Notes: generated by a model from the sequence alone, not told the origin. Shown: positions 18,432-27,377, counted from the stretch's first letter. The stretch is DNA of 61,291 nucleotides from a bacterium (GCA_019912885.1 JAIOHV010000190.1:1-61291), one strand, 5' to 3'. A program made the numbers and translations.

Positions 18432-18540
18432 CTTTGCTCCTTCTGAATGACCATCATGTCGCGGGCGACGCCCTTCCACGCGAATAGCGGAAATGGCTCA
18501 CCCTGACGGAGATATTCGGTTCAGGATTGGTCGCTGGGAA

Positions 18541-18888
18541 CTACGCCAAGCGGGGAGGGTGAAAAATGGAGCCGATGAAATCTTGGAGGACTTGATTGTC
18601 CATCGCCACAACCTTCTGTACCGGTGTCGGCGGCTCCAGGGTGCGACCGAACGGGCTGAATACGAAGGTATGAAACGATGAACAGTTCAGACAATGATCG
18701 GAGGAACTGGGTTGGTGATCGGTCTTCGCGTGGCCCTCGGGCGCAATTTCACAGCAACAAATGCGCCCGAATGCTCCCAGACCGTCCTTCCCTTCTGATG
18801 CCACGTCCAAGTGAGGAAGAACGACCACCACGAACGCGCCAAGAACCAGCGCGGCCAGAAAACGTGTTTTGGCCGAATGTTTCACCAT
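18541..18888 (-). CDS. small exported Cys/His protein with C-terminal PPRLA (CzcI-like?)
   Basis: The 115-residue protein has an N-terminal hydrophobic segment (about 9-25), a central region with C-C-C and D-H-C-L-N-C, and a C-terminal end F-H-P-P-R-L-A. The gene upstream of the CzcC-type channel (25951-26316) ends in R-P-P-R-L-A and also carries a Cys-rich centre, so the two look like the same kind of protein. Small exported proteins of this build (CzcI/DUF2946-like) accompany RND metal pumps. The ribosome-binding site is weak. The role is inferred. Confidence 0.6.
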   Translation of the reverse strand: MVKHSAKTRFLAALVLGAFVVVVLPHLDVASEGKDGLGAFGRICCCEIAPEGHAKTDHQPSSSDHCLNCSSFHTFVFSPFGRTLEPPTPVQKVVAMDNQVLQDFIGSIFHPPRLA

Positions 18889-18981
18889 AGCATTCTCAAT
18901 ATATCGCTCGATTTGCAGATGTCAAATCGACTCTCGTAACGATGATTACGTGACAGGGGTATTTTGCTACATCCGCCTCGT

Positions 18982-19326
18982 TCATTCGCACACGCCAGGG
19001 TTTCTGGACACCTCCATGCTATCGGGATTGCAGGAGTCCTCGCCGTTTTCCAAACTGTAGGGCGTTTCCGTTCGCCCGAAGATTTCAGCCGGAATCTCAG
19101 CAGACGGTTTTTCGCCTCGCGCTTGGACACCCGTTGAAGGCATCTGACCTCGTATCGAGTTCGTCGCGATGCTTGACGCGTTTACGCAAATCAGAATGCC
19201 GGAAACAACGATGACGATGGCGATGCCGGCGAGCACAGCCGCCACGACTACTCGTCGTTTCACTTTGAAGTGGCCGAAGATAAAACAATCCAAGGCCAAA
19301 TTCTGCCGAAGAGCGACAGATCGCAT
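18982..19326 (-). CDS. small single-helix membrane or exported protein
   Basis: The 114-residue frame starts at ATG 19326, 13 bases after the stop of the preceding lipoprotein gene. It has a basic segment followed by a strong hydrophobic helix (about 26-47) and a soluble tail containing two Cys. No family was recognised. The start is uncertain because no clear Shine-Dalgarno site precedes it. Gene order and strand are consistent with membership in the metal-efflux operon. Confidence 0.45.
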   Translation of the reverse strand: MRSVALRQNLALDCFIFGHFKVKRRVVVAAVLAGIAIVIVVSGILICVNASSIATNSIRGQMPSTGVQARGEKPSAEIPAEIFGRTETPYSLENGEDSCNPDSMEVSRNPGVCE

Positions 19327-19339
19327 TAGTTAGCACCCA

Positions 19340-19828
19340 TCATTTCACCTCTGAGGCTGACACTTCGCGCCCGGCTGTATTGGCCCCGCAGTTGAAGGGC
19401 GCGCGCAGATCTTTGGCCTCGCTGTGAAAAGCGACTTTGACGATGGAGCCATCGGAGACTTCCACGGGCAACTTCACCTCGAATCGAGAACTCAGAGTCG
19501 GTTTCCCATGACGCGGACGTGAAATATGCACGTAGGAACTGCCTTCATAGACAACAGCGCCGTCTTGGGAGGTTACGGCGATATCGAGGTGACCGACAGG
19601 AGTGGGATTGGCCTGCGTCCGTATTGGACGTACCTGGCCGGTAACAACGGTCGTTCCCTCCACCCGACGAATCGCCAGGTTGCCGATCTGTAAGTCTTCG
19701 GACTTGGCACTGTTCAAGGCGATTCTCCCATCCGCCGCCAGATTCGGAGCGGTCGTCGCGCATCCCACTATGATGACGATCAGCGCAGAAAGTGTCGCCA
19801 AAAGAATGCCGTAGCTCTTGGAATTCAT
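19340..19828 (-). CDS. lipoprotein of unknown function in the metal-efflux operon
   Basis: The 162-residue protein starts after AAAGGAGATAAG and has a signal peptide ending in V-I-I-V-G-C (Cys about 23). The mature domain is beta-rich, with V-T-G-Q-V-R-P and G-H-L-D-I-A-V-T stretches that look like an Ig-like or FxLYD-type sandwich. It sits just after the PII-like gene. No metal-binding motif is evident, and the function is unknown. Confidence 0.75.
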   Translation of the reverse strand: MNSKSYGILLATLSALIVIIVGCATTAPNLAADGRIALNSAKSEDLQIGNLAIRRVEGTTVVTGQVRPIRTQANPTPVGHLDIAVTSQDGAVVYEGSSYVHISRPRHGKPTLSSRFEVKLPVEVSDGSIVKVAFHSEAKDLRAPFNCGANTAGREVSASEVK

Positions 19829-19891
19829 GTCTTATCTCCTTTATCAATTCCGCTTTCCCGTTTCCGAGAAAGTCCTTGTTCGCATTGAAAA

Positions 19892-20236
19892 TCACTCGTG
19901 CTTGATCGGCCATCTTTCTCCGGTCCCGATCCGCACCTTCGATTCGATATCGACGGTGAATATCTTCCCATCCCCTCGAAGACCCGTGTGCGCCGCTTTC
20001 TCCAGCGCGTTCACGATGGTGTCGGCCAGCTGGTCCTGGCAGATGATTTCGACTTTTACCATGTGGACAAAGTCACCGGCGTCATCCGCCGCGTGGTGGT
20101 GCATGGCCTTCAGCCACGTGCGACCGAAACCGCGACAGTCGAACACACTCATGCCGGTCAATCCCTCGACTTTCCGTAACGCGAGGGTCACCGGAGCCAA
20201 CCGTTCCGGCTTGATGTAGGCGTGGATGAATTTCAT
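19892..20236 (-). CDS. PII-like (GlnB-family) protein with a His-rich T-loop
   Basis: The 114-residue protein has the PII trimer signature: an N-terminal strand M-K-F-I-H-A-Y-I-K-P, G-F-G-R at 36-39, and the B-loop A-A-H-T-G-L-R-G-D-G-K-I-F at 81-93 followed by R-I-G-T-G-E. The T-loop region (about 37-55), which in classic GlnB carries the uridylylated Tyr, instead holds H-H-H at 46-48 and two Asp, with no Tyr. The start overlaps the stop of the RND pump (ATGA), so the two are co-translated. PII-like proteins linked to metal RND pumps are known. This one may sense metal or modulate the pump rather than control nitrogen. Confidence 0.85.
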   Translation of the reverse strand: MKFIHAYIKPERLAPVTLALRKVEGLTGMSVFDCRGFGRTWLKAMHHHAADDAGDFVHMVKVEIICQDQLADTIVNALEKAAHTGLRGDGKIFTVDIESKVRIGTGERWPIKHE

Positions 20237-23200
20237 GACAGCTCCTCCTCTGTTTCAGGAATCTCGATTTCGGGGACGTTGGCGAACCATCGATAGACAG
20301 CCGGGATGACGAGCAACGTCAAAAAGGTTGATGTGACCAGGCCGCCGATGACCACCGTAGCCAGCGGCCGTTGTACCTCGCTGCCAGTTCCGGAAGACAA
20401 GACCATCGGCACCAGACCCAGGCCCGCGGCGAGAGCCGTCATCAAGACTGGACGCAGGCGCATGCAAGCCCCTTGCACGCTCGCTTCCGCCAGAGACACT
20501 CCTTGGTTGACCAACTGATTCAAGTACGTCACCAGCACCATCCCGTTGGCGAGCGCAATTCCGAACAAGGCGATGAAGCCGACGGAAGCCGGAACGGACA
20601 GGTTCTGCCCCGACAGCCAGAGCGCGGCGACGCCGCCGACCAGCGCCAACGGAATGTTCAGGAGAATGAGGAATGAATTCTTCAGCGAGTTGAAGGATGA
20701 AAAGAGGAGCAGAAATACGATGAACAGCGTCACGGGGATGACGAGCATCAGACGCTTGTTGGCTTCCTGTTGAAGCTCGAACTGGCCGCCCCAACTTACC
20801 AAATAGCCTGGTGGAAGTTTTACCTCGGCCTCAATCGCTCGCTGGGCGTCATTCACGAAAGAGCCGATGTCCCGTCCTCGGACGTTGCATTGGACCGTGA
20901 TGAAGCGCTGGTTGTTCTCGCGGGTGATCTGACGTGGCCCGACGATTTCCTCGATGACCGCCAGTTGCGATAGCGGAACGCGCGTGGCGTCAGGACCGTG
21001 AATCAGGATGTCGCCGATGGCCTCCTTGCTTGCTCGGGCTTCCGGCGCGAATCGAAGTACGATGTCGAATCGGCGGATATCCTCGAAGATCTGTCCCGCT
21101 TCTTCGCCGCCGACAGCCATGCGGATGGTTTCCTGAACATCCGCGACGTTGATGCCGTATCGCGAGATGGCGGCTCGGTCCACTGTGATGCGAAGTTGCG
21201 GGGTGCCGGTGATCTGATCTTTTTGAACATCCGAGGCGCCTGGAACTTTGGCGATGACACGGGCGATCTCATCGGACTTTTCTTTCAGCACCGCCATTTC
21301 CGACCCGAAGAGCTTGATCGCCAGTTCCGCTTTGGTGCCCGTGAGCAATTCATCGACCGCAGCCGCGATCGGTTGCGTAAAGTTGAACTGCGCACCGGGG
21401 AAATCCTTAAAGGCTTCGCCCATCTTGGCATAAAGTTCGGATAACGAGTGAGCCGTTTCCCATTGGTCCATTGGTTTCAGGGCAACGAACGCTTCCGCCG
21501 AGTTGACAGGATCGGCGTGTGCGCCCACTTCGCCGCGCCCGACCCGTGTTACGACGCGCGTGACTTCGGGAAATCTTTCCATCAGCCGTCGCTCGAAACG
21601 AGTCATAGTGTCGCGGGATTCCTCAAGGGAAATCGAGGGCGCCATTGTCGCTCGAATCAGAAGGTCGCCTTCATTCAGACGCGGCACGAATTCCGAACCA
21701 AGGCGCGTAAAGATAAATCCGCCGATGACGAGCAGGATCAACGCAATGGCAACGGCGGCCGCTGGTTTCCGCACAAAAAACGATACCGCCGGGCGATAAC
21801 CGCGCAGCAAACCTCGCAGTACGATAAACTCTTTGTGCTCTGCTCCTCCGGCTTTCGGCCGTTTCATCAACAGACTGGCCAGCACCGGCACGAACAGCAC
21901 GGCGAATAGCAGGGAGCCCAACATGGCCGCCGCCATCGTCTGAGCCAGCGGTTTGAAGGTCTTACCCTCGACGCCTTGGAGCGTGAAGAGCGGCAGAAAA
22001 ACAATGACGATGATGAGAAGCGAAAAGAGAATCGGTCGGGCGACTTCGGAGCAAGCGCGTGCAACCACGTGAATTTTCGGTTCCGCCGGATCGCTCTCTC
22101 GCAGCATCCGATCCACGTTCTCGACCATGACCACCGCCCCGTCCACGAGTAGGCCCAAGGCGATAGCCAGGCCGCCCAGCGACATGAGGTTCGCCGAAAT
22201 ACCGATGAACCGCATGGCGAGAAATGAAAAGGCGAGAGAAAACGGGATGGCGGCAAGGACAACGATGCTCGGCCGCAGTCCACCCAGCAGAAGAAGCTGG
22301 ATGATGACAATCAGAACGACCGCTTCAAGCAGGGCTTCGGTAACCGTGTGGACGCACTTGGCCACAAGGGTCGCCTGGTCGTAATACGGAACAACCTTGA
22401 TGCCCGGTGGAAGGATGCGGTTGATTTCCTCCATTTTGATTTTCACGTCACGAATGACGTCCGAGGTGTTGGTCCCGATGAGCTTGAGAACCATTCCAAC
22501 GATGGCTTCGCCTTTGCCATTCATGGTTGCGAGACCGCGACGCACCTCGCCGCCCACAACCACGTCTGCGACCTGCGAAAGATAAACCGGCGTGCCATCC
22601 TTGACCTTGAGTACGATCCGCTCGATATCGGGCACCTTCTCGGCAAGCCCGATGGAACGAACCACGTACTCCTCGGCGTTCTTGACGATGAATTGCGCGC
22701 CCACGTTGGAGTTGTTCGCCTTTACGGATTCGAGAATGTCGTTCAAGGATAGGTCGTAGCGCAGGAGATCGACTGGACGAACCTGAACCTGGAATTGTTT
22801 AACGTCGCCTCCGAGCGATAGCACTTCCGTAACGCCAGGAACCGTCTGGATGTTGAATTTGATGAGCCAGTCCTGGATGGAACGCATCTCCTCCTTGCCG
22901 CGCTTACCCGTCTCGTCTTCGACGAAATAGAACAACACCTGTCCCATGCCCGTGGCGATGGGCCCCATTTCCGGTTCGCCGAAGCCCTCGGGTATCTCCT
23001 CGCGCGCAAGCTGCAGCCGCTCACCGACAAGCTGGCGCGCGAAGTAGATATCCGTGCCGTCTTCAAAATAGATATTCACGACGGACAAGCCGAAATTGGA
23101 AACGGATCGAATCTCGTGGAGATTCGGAAGACCGTTCATGGCCGTTTCGACGGGATAGGTGATGTACTTTTCCACTTCCTCGGGTGCGAGGCCTTCCGTT

Positions 23201-23352
23201 TCGGTGAACACTTGCACCAAGGCCGGGGTGACGTCCGGAAAAGCGTCAACGGGGAGTTGTCGGTAGGCCAGGTAACCCGCGCCCAGGAACAACACCCCGA
23301 TAACGGTAATCAGCAGACGGCTGCGAAGGGCAAATTCAATCAATCGCGTCAT
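20233..23352 (-). CDS. CzcA-type heavy-metal RND efflux pump
   Basis: The 1039-residue inner-membrane protein has the HME-RND architecture: N-terminal helix, large periplasmic loop starting with R-Q-L-P-V-D-A-F-P-D-V-T-P, a central helix bundle, a second periplasmic loop and a C-terminal bundle. The proton-relay helix reads A-L-G-L-L-V-D-G-A-V-V-M-V-E-N, keeping D-G-A and V-E-N but lacking the first Asp of the D-F-G form seen in Zn/Co/Cd and Ni/Co pumps. Metal specificity therefore cannot be read off. It works with the adaptor and TolC channel encoded just upstream and is coupled to the PII-like gene downstream. Confidence 0.93.
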   Translation of the reverse strand: MTRLIEFALRSRLLITVIGVLFLGAGYLAYRQLPVDAFPDVTPALVQVFTETEGLAPEEVEKYITYPVETAMNGLPNLHEIRSVSNFGLSVVNIYFEDGTDIYFARQLVGERLQLAREEIPEGFGEPEMGPIATGMGQVLFYFVEDETGKRGKEEMRSIQDWLIKFNIQTVPGVTEVLSLGGDVKQFQVQVRPVDLLRYDLSLNDILESVKANNSNVGAQFIVKNAEEYVVRSIGLAEKVPDIERIVLKVKDGTPVYLSQVADVVVGGEVRRGLATMNGKGEAIVGMVLKLIGTNTSDVIRDVKIKMEEINRILPPGIKVVPYYDQATLVAKCVHTVTEALLEAVVLIVIIQLLLLGGLRPSIVVLAAIPFSLAFSFLAMRFIGISANLMSLGGLAIALGLLVDGAVVMVENVDRMLRESDPAEPKIHVVARACSEVARPILFSLLIIVIVFLPLFTLQGVEGKTFKPLAQTMAAAMLGSLLFAVLFVPVLASLLMKRPKAGGAEHKEFIVLRGLLRGYRPAVSFFVRKPAAAVAIALILLVIGGFIFTRLGSEFVPRLNEGDLLIRATMAPSISLEESRDTMTRFERRLMERFPEVTRVVTRVGRGEVGAHADPVNSAEAFVALKPMDQWETAHSLSELYAKMGEAFKDFPGAQFNFTQPIAAAVDELLTGTKAELAIKLFGSEMAVLKEKSDEIARVIAKVPGASDVQKDQITGTPQLRITVDRAAISRYGINVADVQETIRMAVGGEEAGQIFEDIRRFDIVLRFAPEARASKEAIGDILIHGPDATRVPLSQLAVIEEIVGPRQITRENNQRFITVQCNVRGRDIGSFVNDAQRAIEAEVKLPPGYLVSWGGQFELQQEANKRLMLVIPVTLFIVFLLLFSSFNSLKNSFLILLNIPLALVGGVAALWLSGQNLSVPASVGFIALFGIALANGMVLVTYLNQLVNQGVSLAEASVQGACMRLRPVLMTALAAGLGLVPMVLSSGTGSEVQRPLATVVIGGLVTSTFLTLLVIPAVYRWFANVPEIEIPETEEELS

Positions 23353-23364
23353 GAAACGATCCTC

Positions 23365-24420
23365 TTAGTGGTTGTGGCCGTCTCCGAAGGAGGCTTTGGA
23401 CAATTGAGCCTTGAGTGTGAACGCGCCCTTGGCGGCGTATTGCTGCCCAGTCTGCAATCCGGTCAGGACTTCAGCCTGGTCGGGAGTCGTCCTTCCAGTC
23501 GTGATCGGAACCGGCCTGAATCCTTCCTCCGTTTGGACGAATACGGACGCCTTGTCCTCGATGGTTTGAATGGCGCTTTGCGGGATGACCAACGGAAGCT
23601 GCGTCTCGTCCACCGTGACGCGAGCGGTTACAAACGTTCCCGGACGAAGGCTGTTTTCCGCGTTCTTGACCACGACGCGCGCCAAGGCCGTTCGGGTATC
23701 CTCGCTGACGACCGGCCCAAGATAAGAAATCGTTCCCTCGTAATCCGGCTGATCCGTCCCAGTCGAAATGTTGACCGCCTGACCCTTCCGCACATGGGGC
23801 AGGTCCTTCTGGTAAATACGCAGGTCCACCCAGACGGTGCTCAAATCCGCGATGACGAAGAGCGGTTCCGCGTCCTGATGCAATTCTCCCACGTGCGCAT
23901 GGCGTTCGATGATCGTCCCGGAAATGGGCGCCTTTATTTCGTAGTTCGATAAGCTCTCGTTGCTCTCCATGACCGCGAGAATCTGTCCTGCGCCGACACG
24001 ATCTCCCAGGCTCCGACGAACCTCTCGGATGACGCCCGCAAAGCGAGGATTGACGTGGGCCAAACGGTCGGTGTTCAGACCGACTTCGCCGGGCAGAGTC
24101 AATTCGTGTCGTAGCGATCCCGACCCGGCTGTGGCGATTTCAATGCCGAACTCCTTCAGAACTGCGTCGCTCAGTCGGATCACCCCTTCCTCCCCGTGCT
24201 CTTCGTGAGCAGCGCCCTTCTCGTCGTGCGCCCCGGGTTTCTCTCCATGTTTGTCCTCACCGTGATCGTCGTGCGCTTCGTTTTTCGATGCACCCTCGGA
24301 CGCATAGGCTTGTGTCGGCGGCAGTTCCGCGCCGCCGGATCCCAAAACCCAACCGATGCCGAAAGCAGCGACGACAATCGCCGCGATGGCCATTCCCCAA
24401 AAAGTCTTCTTGTTGCTCAT
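23365..24420 (-). CDS. CzcB-type periplasmic adaptor of the RND pump
   Basis: The ATG at 24420 is chosen for GAGGAGT upstream and gives 351 residues. An N-terminal membrane anchor (about 7-28) is followed by a His/Asp/Glu-rich stretch at about 47-79. Then come the membrane-fusion-protein barrel-sandwich, hairpin and beta-barrel parts (P-R-F-A-G-V-I-R-E-V, A-P-I-S-G-T-I-I-E-R). The C terminus ends G-D-G-H-N-H. The His-rich N-terminal segment is typical of CzcB-like adaptors and can hand periplasmic metal to the pump. It lies between channel and pump genes, 12 bases from the pump start. Confidence 0.92.
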   Translation of the reverse strand: MSNKKTFWGMAIAAIVVAAFGIGWVLGSGGAELPPTQAYASEGASKNEAHDDHGEDKHGEKPGAHDEKGAAHEEHGEEGVIRLSDAVLKEFGIEIATAGSGSLRHELTLPGEVGLNTDRLAHVNPRFAGVIREVRRSLGDRVGAGQILAVMESNESLSNYEIKAPISGTIIERHAHVGELHQDAEPLFVIADLSTVWVDLRIYQKDLPHVRKGQAVNISTGTDQPDYEGTISYLGPVVSEDTRTALARVVVKNAENSLRPGTFVTARVTVDETQLPLVIPQSAIQTIEDKASVFVQTEEGFRPVPITTGRTTPDQAEVLTGLQTGQQYAAKGAFTLKAQLSKASFGDGHNH

Positions 24421-24455
24421 TGTCTGACTCCTCATTTTGAACGGATTTGTAACCG

Positions 24456-25811
24456 TCATGGATTCATGGATTGTCCCGTCAACCGTTCGATGTCGGCGAC
24501 GGATTGGTGATACTCGGAGAGGACTTCCACCAGGCGCGATCTCGCGTCATAGAGGGTCCGCTGCGCGTCCAGGACTTCCAGGAAGCTGAAGCGGCCCATT
24601 CGGTAGAATTCCTCGGCGCTTTGAAATGCGCTTTGCGCTTGAGGGATGACGTCCGCCCTTTGGGAATTGATTTCCGAAAAAGCGGCCGACAACCTTTGAT
24701 AGGTATCCGTCAGTTCGGTGCGAAGACGCAGCGTGGCCGCGCGGCCGTTTTCCACTGCTTTTCTTTCCTCGAAGCGCGCGGCCGCCACATTGCCCTTGTT
24801 GCTGTCGAAAATCGGCAATGGAATGCCGATGCCGAGTACGAAGGTGGTATCGTCCGCATCGCCGAACCGTTGCACGCCGCCTCTGACCGTCAGATCGGGA
24901 ACGCGGTTGGCTTTTTCCAAATCCACTGCCGCGCGGCGCAGGCGAAGTTCGTCTTCAAATCGGGCAAGGTCCGGATTCTGCGCGATACGGGATTCCAAGT
25001 CTGCCAGTTGGGGGATGGACGGGACGGCCTGGAAATCTCCCGTAACTTTGTCTAAGGAGGACGCGCCGCCGCCCCAAATCGCCGCCAATCGCTGCTTCGT
25101 GGCGGCGAGATTTCTCGCGGCGTTTTCGTGCTCGATTCGGCTTGAAGCAATGGAGACGCGCGCCTTGGCGATTTCCAATGCGGGCGCTTTCCCGATTTCA
25201 TGGAGTTTCTGGACGGTTTCCAGGAGACGTTCCGACAGTTGAACCGCCTCGCCGGTGAGCGCCAGCTTTTCCTGGGCAGTCAAGACATCGATGAACGCCT
25301 TGACGACGGAGGTTAACACCTCGATGCGTTTGGTCTCATAGTCCCATCCCGCCGCTTTGCCCTCCAGTTCGGCTACGGCGGAACGCTTCGACCTCTTGCC
25401 GCTCAATTCGAGTGCTTGGCTCAGCGAAAACGTCGCCGCCGCGCCGTCAAACCCGCTACGTTCTCCAGCGCCGCCGAATTCCTCGACCTCTGCTTCGAAC
25501 TCAGGGTTCGGCGATACGCCTGCTTGCAGGAACCGAGCTTCCGCCGCGCGCACGTCCCAACCGAATGCTTTCAACTCGGGGTTGTTCATCAGCGCGAGAG
25601 CGAGTGCTTGCGAAAGCGTCAACGGGCCTTCGATTTTGGAGGTTCCCTCTGAGTCGGGCTCATCTGAAATCGCGGTCGGCGGTCGGTATGACTCGACACT
25701 TCCGCCTAATGGACGCTGGGTCGGCCACGAGGCATCGATGCGGTGACTGGCGCAACCGATCACCAGGAAGGCGATGCACGAAATAAATAAGGCAATTCCG
25801 TAACGGAACAT
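24456..25811 (-). CDS. CzcC/TolC-type outer-membrane efflux lipoprotein
   Basis: The ATG at 25811 follows AAGGAGTAATCG and gives 451 residues. A signal peptide ends at F-L-V-I-G-C (Cys 20), so it is lipid-anchored. The rest shows the duplicated TolC/OEP pattern, with L-T-L-S-Q-A-L-A-L-A-L-M-N-N-P-E-L near 70-86 and F-S-L-S-Q-A-L-E-L-S-G-K-R near 132-144. Long helices and a C-terminal L-E-V-L-D-A-Q-R-T-L-Y-D-A-R segment follow. It supplies the outer-membrane conduit for the CzcB/CzcA pump. Confidence 0.92.
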   Translation of the reverse strand: MFRYGIALFISCIAFLVIGCASHRIDASWPTQRPLGGSVESYRPPTAISDEPDSEGTSKIEGPLTLSQALALALMNNPELKAFGWDVRAAEARFLQAGVSPNPEFEAEVEEFGGAGERSGFDGAAATFSLSQALELSGKRSKRSAVAELEGKAAGWDYETKRIEVLTSVVKAFIDVLTAQEKLALTGEAVQLSERLLETVQKLHEIGKAPALEIAKARVSIASSRIEHENAARNLAATKQRLAAIWGGGASSLDKVTGDFQAVPSIPQLADLESRIAQNPDLARFEDELRLRRAAVDLEKANRVPDLTVRGGVQRFGDADDTTFVLGIGIPLPIFDSNKGNVAAARFEERKAVENGRAATLRLRTELTDTYQRLSAAFSEINSQRADVIPQAQSAFQSAEEFYRMGRFSFLEVLDAQRTLYDARSRLVEVLSEYHQSVADIERLTGQSMNP

Positions 25812-25950
25812 GAATCGATTACTCCTTCTACGCGGCCCCCGGAATATTCCCGGAGGCGCGTAATTCATTGAAAACGCATGGTTGTCACCGGCGACTGGCC
25901 GTGTGGCTCAACCGGCCGGATCTAAATTGTCGTCGGGATTTGACTTGGGA

Positions 25951-26316
25951 CTAGGCGAGTCGTGGCGGACGTTCGAAGGTAACCACAAAGAGGGGATTTA
26001 GCGTGACATGAACTGATTCCAGAGCGCCCACCAGCACGAGAGGAAATTCGACGTTGGCACTCGTAACGATCATAGTATGTTGGGCCACGCAGCAGGCCAG
26101 ATGGTCGGAGTCCGATGAAGAGTCGGAACTTTCGGAGCCGCCACGATCGTCAGTGGAAGGAACTGCGCAGTCCATCATGGCGGGGCAGTAGGACTCGCAG
26201 GACGCCTCGTCGTTTTGGCAGGCGTCCGCGTGGGGCGCGTTCAGCAGCAAAACGCCGAACAGCGCGAGCAACGCCGCCAACCGATTTATTTTGAGGCACA
26301 TACGCAACATGGTCAT
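25951..26316 (-). CDS. small secreted Cys-rich protein heading the metal-efflux operon (CzcI-like?)
   Basis: The 121-residue protein has a signal peptide (about 10-33, ending A-D-A). A Cys/Met/Asp segment with C-x6-C-x3-C-x5-C and a Ser/Asp linker follow, with H-L-A-C-C-V-A-Q-H and a C-terminal end R-P-P-R-L-A. It is the first gene before the CzcC-type channel, the usual position of CzcI. The C-terminal end matches the protein at 18541-18888. The ligand-rich centre suggests periplasmic metal binding. Family membership is inferred from build and position. Confidence 0.6.
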   Translation of the reverse strand: MTMLRMCLKINRLAALLALFGVLLLNAPHADACQNDEASCESYCPAMMDCAVPSTDDRGGSESSDSSSDSDHLACCVAQHTMIVTSANVEFPLVLVGALESVHVTLNPLFVVTFERPPRLA

Positions 26317-26715
26317 GAAACCTATTACCGCATCGTCAAGGTGTCAATCGTTTTCTCTCGGGTTCCCATGGACTACGTAATCCAGCACACCGCTTCTCGG
26401 CCCGAGTTCTTTTTCAGACACACGCACGAGGAAAAAGGTTTCATTGAGCCGCATTTTTTTCCGCTCGGGCTAAGAACTTTTAGCAATGACGATTCCCCGA
26501 TATCGAACTGAGCAGGCGCGTCCATCCCGGCACGTAATCGCTCCTTATGCTCTTGAAGAGCTTATCGGGGTTAGGGAGGGTTGGAAGGGATTGGGCTCTT
26601 AGGAGGGCTTTGAAAAAAATCTAACCCTCACATGAAAACTTCTTGCTTTTCGACCTCAAATGAGGTAGAAAAACAGGAAGTGCATTGCTGGCATGGACCA
26701 GCAGAAAGGAATACG
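26317..26715. other. 399-base divergent intergenic region between metal operon and restriction cassette
   Basis: No credible gene is visible here. It separates two outward-facing operons and should hold promoters for both. On the right side lies a near-perfect inverted repeat (26647-26672) just upstream of the + strand operon. A + strand frame that enters the region from the left overlaps a well-supported - strand gene and has no start signal. Confidence 0.5.
26647..26672. promoter_or_regulatory. 12-bp inverted repeat, candidate operator of the XRE-ImmA / restriction operon
   Basis: TTTTCGACCTCA (26647-26658) and TGAGGTAGAAAA (26661-26672) are reverse complements with one mismatch and a 2-base spacer. 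The site ends 43 bases before the ATG of the first gene of the + strand operon. Its size suits a dimeric helix-turn-helix repressor, and the operon's second gene encodes an XRE domain. A hairpin in the leader RNA is the alternative. Confidence 0.55.
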
Positions 26716-27357
26716 ATGAACGCAATTGTCCGTCAGGAAACAGTGGAAGTCAACGAAAGACTTGCGGAAATTGGCCTCAACGCTGAAATTTTGCTGGCTG
26801 CTGTGAAAGCCGGTGAGATGGCTAGAAGTAGCTGCACTGCCAACGATCCCCCCTTTCTGGTTGCAGTGATGCCAGGGGGCAGAGCACTGCGTGCATTGCG
26901 CGAAAACCTTTTACCGTTGGGCTGGGTTAGGAGCGACGAGGGCCACCTTTCAACGGTTATCGATCCTGAAGGCCGTCTTGCCATCACCGTTGCGTCTGGA
27001 GATGAAGGGACTGGCCAAGCGGAGGCCTCACCGAAAACAAAAAGCCAAAAAGGACCGGCTACTGTGGCGGCGGTCGAACAGAATAGTCGGCAACTCTCGC
27101 TGTTTGTCCTTTCGCCCGCGCCGACACCGATCCATCAGTCTGACCCCGAACGAGTCACTTGGCTTCTATTGATTTCGCGGAGGCGCGAGGAAGTTCGTTG
27201 CGAACTGTCCCTTCCGGCTTTCATCGGAGAGGATGATCGAGTCGAGGATTGGGCGGAACGCATCATTTTGGAACCGGTTCGTCTTGATCCGGAGCTTCTG
27301 ACAATGGAACCCGAGGAACCGAGTCCGGAAATCGTCATCGAAGTCAACCGTCGCTGA
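26716..27357 (+). CDS. hypothetical protein, first gene of the XRE-ImmA/type III R-M operon
   Basis: The ATG at 26716 follows AAAGGA with five intervening bases, giving 213 residues. The protein is soluble, with an N-terminal alpha/beta domain and a Lys/Pro/Ala linker around 100-115. The C-terminal region (about 125-213) has W-L-L-L-I-S-R-R-R-E-E-V-R and an acidic tail ending I-V-I-E-V-N-R-R. No motif was recognised. Its stop is 20 bases before the XRE-ImmA gene, so it is likely a functional partner, perhaps the substrate or antagonist of the ImmA-type protease. That is inference from adjacency only. Confidence 0.7.
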   Translation: MNAIVRQETVEVNERLAEIGLNAEILLAAVKAGEMARSSCTANDPPFLVAVMPGGRALRALRENLLPLGWVRSDEGHLSTVIDPEGRLAITVASGDEGTGQAEASPKTKSQKGPATVAAVEQNSRQLSLFVLSPAPTPIHQSDPERVTWLLLISRRREEVRCELSLPAFIGEDDRVEDWAERIILEPVRLDPELLTMEPEEPSPEIVIEVNRR

Positions 27358-27377
27358 TTGAAACAAAGGGGGAAATC

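Noticed and set aside
25835-25850. Palindrome around GGAATATTCC upstream of the channel gene
   Set aside because: Only ten bases are symmetric. It lies between closely spaced operon genes and no regulator was linked to it.
26322-26347. TTGACA-like box and TAATAG-like box upstream of the small secreted metal protein
   Set aside because: The spacer is only 14 bases for the best -10 candidate and the leader would be extremely short. A MerR-type operator was considered but no dyad or regulator gene supports it.
26215-26511. 98-residue + strand frame crossing the start of the metal operon
   Set aside because: It overlaps the well-supported secreted-protein gene and has no ribosome-binding site.
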